Assembly (NCBI RefSeq): GCF_018129985.1
Contig: NZ_JAFCKT010000001.1
Coordinates: 930,001 to 994,000, forward strand
Source of the DNA: Bradyrhizobium sp. SZCCT0148
GTDB taxonomy: Bacteria; Pseudomonadota; Alphaproteobacteria; Rhizobiales; Xanthobacteraceae
DNA: 64,000 nucleotides
Reading direction: 5' to 3'
How positions within the stretch are numbered: position 1 is the stretch's first letter; each line of letters starts with the position of its first letter. Both the position numbers and the translations under genes were made by a program. The notes under the pieces were generated by a model that had not been told where the DNA came from, ran no database searches, and worked only from the letters and a program-made list of their open reading frames with translations. Below, piece by piece: positions 58,478 through 64,000 of the stretch.

Positions 58478-60178
58478 ATGCAGGCTTTCTTCACGTTCCT
58501 GCAGCAGAACCCGTATCTGCTGCTGTTCTTCGTCGTCGGTCTCGCCGTCTATATCGGCCGGGCCAGCATCAAGGGCTATGGCCTCGGCATGGTTGCCGGC
58601 GCCATCGTGGTCGGGGCGGGCGTTTCCGTTTGGGCGTCCAGCTACGGCGTGAAGCTGGAGCTGAACAATTTCGCGAAGAGCCTGTTCTACTATCTCTTCA
58701 TGTACGGCGTCGGCCTGCGTGTCGGCCCGTCCTTCATCAACAGCCTGAAGGGTGACGGGCTGAAATTCTGCATCCTGGCGGTGGTGTCGAGCGTGATCGG
58801 CTTGGCGCTGGTCGTCATCGGGGCCAAGATGTTCTCGCTTCCGCCCGGTGCTGCCGGCGGCATGCTGGCAGGCTCCCAGACCATGTCGGCGGCCATCGGC
58901 TCGGCCGAGCAGGCCATTACGTCGGGTGTCGTCAAGCTGCCCGAGGGAATGAAGGCTGAGGACGCCTCCGGCATGATCGCGCTGTCCTACGGCATCACCT
59001 ATATTTGGGGTACCGTCGGCATCATCCTGATCTGCAAATATCTGCCGCGCTGGTGGGGCGTCGACGCGAAGGCGGCGGCCCGGCAGTACGAGCAGGAGTT
59101 TGGCGTTAGGGATCTCGAGGGCGGCGGCCTCACGGGTTTCCGCCAGTTCGGCCTGCGCGCCTATCGGCTGGAGAATGCCGCAACGGCCGGCATGAGCATC
59201 GCCAAGTTCCGGGCGATCAATCCGGAATACCGCATCGTCAACGTCTCGCGCGGTGGCGAGGCGCAAGGCGCCGATCCCGAGCTCGTGCTGCAGAGAGGCG
59301 ATATCGTCGCACTCGGCGGCTCGACCGAACATCTCACCGACAAGATGGGCCTGATCGGGCCGGAGGTCGCCGATGCCAAGACTCTCGGCATCCCGATGGA
59401 CCAGGCCGATATCCTCGTCACCAACAAGGAGATGGTGGGACGTACGTTCGAATCCTTCCGCGACACCGCACTTGCCGGCCAGTTGCAGGTCACCAAGGTC
59501 GAGCGGGGCGGCGTGCAGATCCCGGCCGGACTCAAGACCAAGCTGGAGCGGATGGACATCATCTCCGTGGTCGGCCTGAAGTCCGCGGTCAGCGAGCTCG
59601 GCGAGATGTGGGGCCGGATCGCCCGGTCCAACACGTCGACCGATCTGCTGACGCTGGCCGTCGGCATGATCATCGGCTTCCTGATCGGCAAGATCGAATT
59701 CCCGGCGTTCGGCGCCAAGATCGGCCTCGGCAATGCCGGCGGCCTGTTGCTGTCGGGCGTGATCGTGTCGTCGATCGTGTCGCGCCTGCGCTTCTTCGGC
59801 AACACGCCGAATGCAGCGCGCAATGTGTTGGAGGACCTCGGTCTGGTCGTCTTCGTGGCCATAGTGGGTGTGAATGCGGGCGCCGGGCTACTGGCCCAGC
59901 TCACCGGTGCGGTGGCTCTCAAGATCTTCCTCGTCGGCTTCATCGCCTGCACGATCCCGCCGTTCATCGTCTGGGCGATCGGCTTCCACATCTTCAAAAT
60001 CAATCCTGCGGTGCTGATGGGCGGCGTTGCAGGCGCGCGGTCGCATTCCGGTCCGTGCCGCGAAGCCGCAGTCGAAATCCAGAGCTCCGTGCCCTGGATC
60101 GGATTTCCGGTCGGCTACGCCGTCTCGGGCATCCTGCTCACCGTGTTCGGCTATTTCGCGATGATCCTCGCGCAATGA
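58478..60178 (+). CDS. AspT/YidE-family amino-acid exchanger (second copy)
   Basis: This 566-residue transporter has N- and C-terminal helix blocks around a RCK/TrkA-C pair (about 205-370). The family motif (GGVAGARSHSGPCREAAVEIQSSVPWIGFPVGYAVSGILL, cited by its ends) is near the C-terminus. ATG 58478 with GGAGGGG eight bases upstream is the start. It lies 17 bases after the decarboxylase, forming a likely decarboxylase/antiporter operon under the FixK box at 55598. It is distinct in sequence from the copy at 51331. The substrate is probably the decarboxylase substrate/product pair (inference). Confidence 0.88.
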   Translation: MQAFFTFLQQNPYLLLFFVVGLAVYIGRASIKGYGLGMVAGAIVVGAGVSVWASSYGVKLELNNFAKSLFYYLFMYGVGLRVGPSFINSLKGDGLKFCILAVVSSVIGLALVVIGAKMFSLPPGAAGGMLAGSQTMSAAIGSAEQAITSGVVKLPEGMKAEDASGMIALSYGITYIWGTVGIILICKYLPRWWGVDAKAAARQYEQEFGVRDLEGGGLTGFRQFGLRAYRLENAATAGMSIAKFRAINPEYRIVNVSRGGEAQGADPELVLQRGDIVALGGSTEHLTDKMGLIGPEVADAKTLGIPMDQADILVTNKEMVGRTFESFRDTALAGQLQVTKVERGGVQIPAGLKTKLERMDIISVVGLKSAVSELGEMWGRIARSNTSTDLLTLAVGMIIGFLIGKIEFPAFGAKIGLGNAGGLLLSGVIVSSIVSRLRFFGNTPNAARNVLEDLGLVVFVAIVGVNAGAGLLAQLTGAVALKIFLVGFIACTIPPFIVWAIGFHIFKINPAVLMGGVAGARSHSGPCREAAVEIQSSVPWIGFPVGYAVSGILLTVFGYFAMILAQ

Positions 60179-60198
60179 TCAAAAGGGAAAAGAGAGTC

Positions 60199-60633
60199 AT
60201 GAAAAGATATCCGATTGTTGTCGCGCTCGGTGCCTCGCTTGCTGCTCTGACCGGTCTCAGCACGCCGTCGCGCGCGGACACCGGCCAGGTTGCCGTCGTC
60301 TTCACCAAGGGAGGCTTCATCGTGGGCGTCGGCGGAGGAGAGGGCGTTCTGCTCTATCGGGGCAAGAAATACCCCTTCACCGTCTCCGGCATGAGCGTCG
60401 GCCTCACTGTCGGGGCCTCGACCACCAAGTTCGTCGGCCGAGCGCTCAATCTGAAGGGCCCTGCGTCCATCGAAGGCTCCTATGCGGTCGGCGGAGCGGG
60501 TGGGGCGATCGCCGCAGGCGCCGGTGCCGTGCAACTTCAGAACGGCAATGGGGTGATCCTGCAGCTCAGCGGTCCGAGGGTCGGCGCGGAAGTCTCGGCG
60601 GCGGTCGGCGGCGTCACGATCCGCCTGAAGTGA
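60199..60633 (+). CDS. Small exported Gly-rich protein
   Basis: This 144-residue protein has a signal peptide (MKRYPIVVALGASLAALTGLSTPSRA). The glycine/alanine-rich mature barrel-like part contains VAVVFTKGGFIVGVGGGEGVLLYRGKKYPF and AGGAIAAGAGAVQL. It weakly recalls EipA/DUF1134-type envelope proteins and SYLF-like repeats, not enough to name. An ATG at 60175 (overlapping the exchanger stop) is an alternative start. It is the third gene of the decarboxylase operon. Confidence 0.68.
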   Translation: MKRYPIVVALGASLAALTGLSTPSRADTGQVAVVFTKGGFIVGVGGGEGVLLYRGKKYPFTVSGMSVGLTVGASTTKFVGRALNLKGPASIEGSYAVGGAGGAIAAGAGAVQLQNGNGVILQLSGPRVGAEVSAAVGGVTIRLK

Positions 60634-60651
60634 TTGGAAAGGACGAAGGGA

Positions 60652-60675
60652 AGGGGTTGCGCTTGCGCGGCCCCT
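60652..60675. terminator. Possible bidirectional terminator
   Basis: AAGGGG...GCGC-TTG-CGCGG-CCCCTT pairs imperfectly between the converging gene ends at 60633 (plus) and 60682 (minus). It has TTTGCGTT on the plus side. Confidence 0.45.
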
Positions 60676-60681
60676 TTGCGT

Positions 60682-61515
60682 TCAATATCGCTCGGCGATG
60701 AAGTTCATCCCCTTCAGGCTGGCTTGGTCGTTGTAGCGTCCTTTGTCGGAGCGCCTCGGCAGTTTGATCTTGTCCTTCTTGATACGCTTGTAGGATATGG
60801 CGCCGAGAAGATGGGCGATGCAGTTCAGCCGCGCCTTACGCTTGTCGTCGGAGCGGATGATGTACCATGGGGCGTCCTTGGTGCTGGTCTTCTTCAGCAT
60901 AAGGTCGCGCGCCCGTGAATAGTCGTACCACCGCCGGTAGGATTCTAAGTCCATCGGACTGAGCTTCCATTGCCGGACGGGGTCGTCGATCCGGGCCTTG
61001 AAGCGGCGCTCCTGCTCCTCCATTCCGACCTCGAGCCAGATCTTGATCAGCAAGATGCCGCCTTCGATGACGTATCTCTCCATCTGAGGACACAGGTTGA
61101 GGAAGCGCTCATGCTCCGCGGGCGTGCAGAAGCCCATGACATATTCGACGCCGGCGCGATTGTACCAGCTGCGGTCGAAGATCACGATCTCGCCGCCGGC
61201 CGGAAACTTCTCCATGTAGCGCTGGAAGAACAGCTGGGTCTTCTCACGGTCCGACGGGGCGGGGAGGGCGACAACGCGGAACACGCGCGGGCTGACCTTC
61301 TCGGTGATGGCCTTGATCGTCCCACCCTTGCCGGCGGCATCGCGGCCCTCGAACAGCACGATGACGCGGAGCTTGTTTTCCCGGACGTAGTCCTGGAGAT
61401 GACAGAGCTCGACCTGAAGCTTCTCCAACTGCTTCTCATAATCCTTCCGCTTCATTCGTTCTGCGGGCGCGTCGTTGGCCATGCCGGTTCTCTCGTCATC
61501 TGTTCCGGGATTCAT
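60682..61515 (-). CDS. ppk2: Polyphosphate kinase 2 (PPK2)
   Basis: This 277-residue P-loop enzyme has Walker A FEGRDAAGKGGTIKAI, a lid/Walker-B region VIFDRSWYNRAGVEYVMGFC, and RFKARIDDPVRQWKLSPMDLESYRRWYDYSRARDLM. These are characteristic of PPK2. It transfers phosphate between polyphosphate and nucleoside mono-/diphosphates, giving NTPs from polyP. The ATG at 61515 overlaps the preceding stop (ATGA). MANDAP at 61482 is an alternative. It shares a promoter with the preceding gene and the FixK box at 62032. This points to polyP use as an energy or phosphate buffer at low oxygen. Confidence 0.92.
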   Translation of the reverse strand: MNPGTDDERTGMANDAPAERMKRKDYEKQLEKLQVELCHLQDYVRENKLRVIVLFEGRDAAGKGGTIKAITEKVSPRVFRVVALPAPSDREKTQLFFQRYMEKFPAGGEIVIFDRSWYNRAGVEYVMGFCTPAEHERFLNLCPQMERYVIEGGILLIKIWLEVGMEEQERRFKARIDDPVRQWKLSPMDLESYRRWYDYSRARDLMLKKTSTKDAPWYIIRSDDKRKARLNCIAHLLGAISYKRIKKDKIKLPRRSDKGRYNDQASLKGMNFIAERY

Positions 61516-61964
61516 TCGTCCCACGAAATGGTCACGCCGATATCGCCGGGCACGCCGCCGGGAAAATCGATGATCTGGTAGGCGATGCGGTAGCCCCGCG
61601 GCTTTAGATAATCGCTCCAGAGCTGGAAGATCTCTTTCGGGATGCCGGTCAGTGTGCTCTCCCACCCCTTCTCCATCTGGTTTATCGCTCGCCCCTTGTC
61701 GGTGCAGAGCGAATTTGGGAAGCGATAGACCAGCACCTCGGTCAGGCCGTTTCGCACCGCGCGCTGGATAACGGTGGAGGCGAGCTTGATCTTTTCCTCC
61801 TCGCTCTTGCCAGAGGGTTGTCTCAGCCGCTCGATCAGCGCGCGCTTCTCGGCTTCGGCAGCGGTCGCGAGGCGAACATATTCATCAGCCTTCTCCGCCT
61901 CCTTGAGAGCGGCTTCCTTCCGAAGCTGGGCAGCGTTGGGGATGAGATCGTCGAGGCCGGGCAT
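61512..61964 (-). CDS. Conserved-looking partner protein of PPK2, unknown
   Basis: This 150-residue protein has an N-terminal helical, charged half (AAQLRKEAALKEAEKADEYVRLATAAEAEKRALIERL) suitable for a coiled coil. A folded half follows, with QRAVRNGLTEVLVYRFPNSLC and WSDYLKPRGYRIAYQIIDFPGGVPGDIGVTISW. No named family. It overlaps the PPK2 gene by ATGA and starts 68 bases from a FixK box, so it is probably a functional companion of PPK2. Confidence 0.65.
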   Translation of the reverse strand: MPGLDDLIPNAAQLRKEAALKEAEKADEYVRLATAAEAEKRALIERLRQPSGKSEEEKIKLASTVIQRAVRNGLTEVLVYRFPNSLCTDKGRAINQMEKGWESTLTGIPKEIFQLWSDYLKPRGYRIAYQIIDFPGGVPGDIGVTISWDE

Positions 61965-62031
61965 GGCTACGGCTCCTGATAGTTAGGCAATCAGCATCGA
62001 GGAAACGCTAGGTCCGGCTGGGGGCATTCCC

Positions 62032-62045
62032 TTGATTCAAGTCAA
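62032..62045. promoter_or_regulatory. FixK/FNR box between the PPK2 operon and the HlyD pair
   Basis: TTGATTCAAGTCAA fits TTGA-N6-TCAA. It lies 68 bases from the minus start at 61964 and 63 bases from the plus start at 62108, so it may control both. Confidence 0.75.
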
Positions 62046-62107
62046 GCAATCCGAGAACTGCCTGAACACAGTGATGCAAGTGAACCTGCGCTGACCGGGA
62101 GGGACGT

Positions 62108-62551
62108 TTGAGCGAACAGCTGCATCCGATGGCTCCGCACCATCTGCCATTCTATTTGGCACCCGAAAGCGGAACCGACACGCTGATGGTCGTGATGGGC
62201 GTGTTCCTGATCGCCGCCGTGCTCTGGGTCGGCACCCTCTATTGGAAACTGCACAGCCTACCGGAGCGAATGGCACACAAATCGCAAAAGCTGCAATTCG
62301 AATTCGTTGCGGTGCTTGGCCTTATTTCGCTGTTCACGCACATGCATATCTTCTGGATTGCCGGGTTGCTGCTCGCGATGATCGATCTTCCCGATTTCGG
62401 CACACCGCTGCGCAGCATTGCGGGTTCCGTTGAGAGAATTGCTGAGGGGGCTCCTACGGCTGACGGTCAGGACCTCCGGACAGGGTCTGACATTGCGATG
62501 CCGCCGGCAGGTGAGCCGGACTCTGCCGCGAAGGAGCCCACCCATGCTTGA
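62108..62551 (+). CDS. Small membrane protein paired with HlyD (DUF3302-like)
   Basis: This 147-residue protein has two membrane helices (DTLMVVMGVFLIAAVLWVGTLYW and LIGLISLF-like VLGLISLFTHMHIFWIAGLLLAMI) and a soluble acidic tail. The TTG start has GGGAGG six bases upstream. The arrangement, a small two-helix protein overlapping an HlyD gene by eight bases, matches the YiaW/YiaV-type pair (DUF3302 plus membrane fusion protein) of E. coli. It is inferred to complete a membrane fusion complex. Confidence 0.7.
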   Translation: MSEQLHPMAPHHLPFYLAPESGTDTLMVVMGVFLIAAVLWVGTLYWKLHSLPERMAHKSQKLQFEFVAVLGLISLFTHMHIFWIAGLLLAMIDLPDFGTPLRSIAGSVERIAEGAPTADGQDLRTGSDIAMPPAGEPDSAAKEPTHA

Positions 62552-63776
62552 GCTTCTGATCTGCTCGCTCGTCACGATCCTGCCGGACTATCTTTACCGC
62601 CGCTATGTCCAGGGCAAGCGCCTGGGCAGGGAGATTACGTTCTATTCGATCTGGTACGAGCTGCGCTGGGGCATCACAGGCTGCTTGATGCTGACCGTTT
62701 CGCTGATCACTATGATTTTCTATTTCCACCCGGCGACCTCGTCCGCGACGCTGTATTTTCGCACGGTGCCGATCTTGCCCGAAGGCTCGGGCCGGGTTGC
62801 TGAGGTCAAGGTTGGCTTCAGCGCGCCAGTGAAGAGGGGCGACATCCTGTTCACGCTCGATGCGTCCAAGCAGCAGGCCGCGCTGGAAACCGCCAAGCGG
62901 AAGATCGCGGAGGTCGACGCCGCCCTGCAGACAGCGCAAGCCGATGTGGTCAAGGCCGAGGCGCAGATCGGGGAGGCGAGGGCCAATTATCAGCAGGCCA
63001 AGGATGAGCTCGAGGTCAAGAGCGAACTTCAACGGCGCAATCCCGGTATCGTACCGCAGCGCGACATTGACAAGCTCCAAGTCCTGGTCGATCAGCGCCA
63101 GTCCGGCATCGATGCTGCGATGGCCGCCAAGCAATCGATGGCGCTTCAGGTATCGGCGCTGTTGCCGGCACAGAAAGCCAGCGCGGAGGCAGCGCTCGAT
63201 CAGGCACAAGTGGATCTCGACAAGACGTTGGTCCGAGCCGGTGTCGACGGGCGTGTCGAGCAATTTTTGCTTCGGCCCGGAGATGTCGTCAATCAACTGA
63301 TGCGGCCCGCAGGCGTTCTGGTCCCGGACGGTGCCGGCCGCAAGACGCTCCAGGCCGGCTTTGGCCAAATTGAAGCTCAGGTGATGAAAGAAGGGATGGT
63401 CGCGGAAGCGACCTGCATCTCGAAACCGTGGGTGGTCATTCCGATGGTGATCACGACCGTGCAGGATTACATCGCTGCGGGACAGTTCCGATCAGGCGAG
63501 CAATTGGTCGATCCTCAAAACGCGGTCCGCCCTGGCACCATTCTGGTGTTTCTGGAGCCGCTGTACAAAAACGGCCTCGATGGCGTGACTCCCGGCAGCA
63601 GTTGCATCGTCAACGCCTATACCAGCAACCACGAAGAGATCTCGGCCAAGGATACGCCGACCGGCCGGAAGATCGTGCTGCATGTCGTGGACGGCGTGGG
63701 ACTTGTCCACGCGCTGCTACTGCGACTCCAGGCGCTACTACTGCCGATCCAGACTTTGGTACTGAGCGGTCACTGA
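62544..63776 (+). CDS. HlyD-family membrane fusion protein
   Basis: This 410-residue protein has a cytoplasmic start (LELLICSLVTILPDYLYRRYV), a membrane segment (GITGCLMLTVSLITMIFYF), then a biotinyl-lipoyl-like start (VPILPEGSGRVAEVKVGFSAPVKRGDILFTLDAS). A long alpha-hairpin/coiled-coil with heptads (about 115-230) and the closing half-motif (DKTLVRAGVDGRVEQFLLRPGDVV) follow. Such proteins bridge inner and outer membrane for export. No outer-membrane factor or ATPase/RND gene is adjacent, so the transport partner is unknown. The gene overlaps the previous one and is probably FixK-controlled. Confidence 0.87.
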   Translation: MLELLICSLVTILPDYLYRRYVQGKRLGREITFYSIWYELRWGITGCLMLTVSLITMIFYFHPATSSATLYFRTVPILPEGSGRVAEVKVGFSAPVKRGDILFTLDASKQQAALETAKRKIAEVDAALQTAQADVVKAEAQIGEARANYQQAKDELEVKSELQRRNPGIVPQRDIDKLQVLVDQRQSGIDAAMAAKQSMALQVSALLPAQKASAEAALDQAQVDLDKTLVRAGVDGRVEQFLLRPGDVVNQLMRPAGVLVPDGAGRKTLQAGFGQIEAQVMKEGMVAEATCISKPWVVIPMVITTVQDYIAAGQFRSGEQLVDPQNAVRPGTILVFLEPLYKNGLDGVTPGSSCIVNAYTSNHEEISAKDTPTGRKIVLHVVDGVGLVHALLLRLQALLLPIQTLVLSGH

Positions 63777-64000
63777 GATCGTCCGCGGGAGTGACGAAAT
63801 GCGCGCATGGAAGTGGCCGCAACCCCGTCCGCGTCCGACGGGGCGCGGCGGTAGCGGCCCAAGCGCGCGGCTACAGCCCCCGTTCTGGTTCTTGGCGGCC
63901 AGGGCGGAATCACAATGCCGCATGAGCGCTGAAGCGTTTTGGTCTTTGCCTGTGCTCGCGAGACATGTTTCTATGCTCATGCTGTGATAATGACGAAGCA
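63777..64000. other. Window end, no gene supported
   Basis: After the HlyD stop I see no convincing gene in these 224 bases. A 62-codon plus frame (63799-63987) is Pro/Arg-rich and probably not coding. A G/C-rich stem near 63838-63874 may be a hairpin. Confidence 0.4.

Noticed and set aside
63799..63987. 62-codon plus frame at the window end
   Set aside because: It is rich in Pro/Arg/Trp with no ribosome site or family match; likely non-coding.

Overview
The window reads as a chromosomal segment of a Bradyrhizobium-like alphaproteobacterium. The DNA is GC-rich, with long spurious antisense frames. There are Tat/Sec-exported small proteins of rhizobial type, many ABC uptake operons, DUF1236 and GrlR-like proteins, FixJ-like and FixK-like regulators, and repeated TTGA-N6-TCAA (FixK/FNR-type) boxes. 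The species is inferred from gene content, not from a marker gene.

Region by region. 1-5.7 kb: end of an oxoprolinase-B-like gene, an RraA-like/cupin pair, small exported proteins and a periplasmic cyclohexadienyl dehydratase-like (PheC) protein. 5.7-11.2 kb: minus-strand operon of a D-2-hydroxyacid dehydrogenase plus a complete sugar-type ABC importer. 11.6-20.7 kb: exported LTXXQ-like protein, lone receiver protein, glucokinase, nicotinamidase, PhaC-like hydrolase, glutamine-dependent NAD synthetase, GrlR-like protein and a DUF1236 protein. Nicotinamidase and NAD synthetase together suggest pyridine-nucleotide salvage. 21-27.3 kb: translationally coupled operon of a TIM-barrel isomerase and a five-component peptide/nickel-type ABC importer, followed by ilvD, a repeat-rich exported protein and a small exported protein with a FixK box.

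30.8-45.75 kb is an integrated element of about 15 kb. It sits in a tRNA-Ser(UGA) gene: the intact tRNA is at the right end and a copy of its 5' half through the anticodon loop is at the left end. The element has an integrase, an excisionase-like HTH protein, an Arc-type repressor candidate with three shared palindromic operators, a RuvC-like nuclease, a RepA-like ATPase next to an iteron-like GTTAC array, terminase large and small-like subunits, a tail-fibre-like protein and cargo (including a HEPN/AbiU2-like protein). No portal, capsid, protease or tail-tube gene is visible. It therefore resembles a phage satellite or a strongly reduced prophage.

45.8-64 kb is chromosome again and looks like a low-oxygen regulon. 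A Crp/FNR (FixK-type) regulator with the E-xx-SR recognition motif and a FixJ-like regulator sit beside four TTGA-N6-TCAA boxes. These boxes face an AI-2E-family permease plus K+-channel-like pair, an AspT-type exchanger/hydrolase/IalB operon, a DUF1275-SulP pair, a large PLP decarboxylase followed by a second AspT-type exchanger, a PPK2 polyphosphate kinase operon and an HlyD-type membrane-fusion pair. The most interesting candidates are (i) the satellite-like element with its control and replication sites and (ii) the FixK-controlled decarboxylase/AspT-exchanger module.
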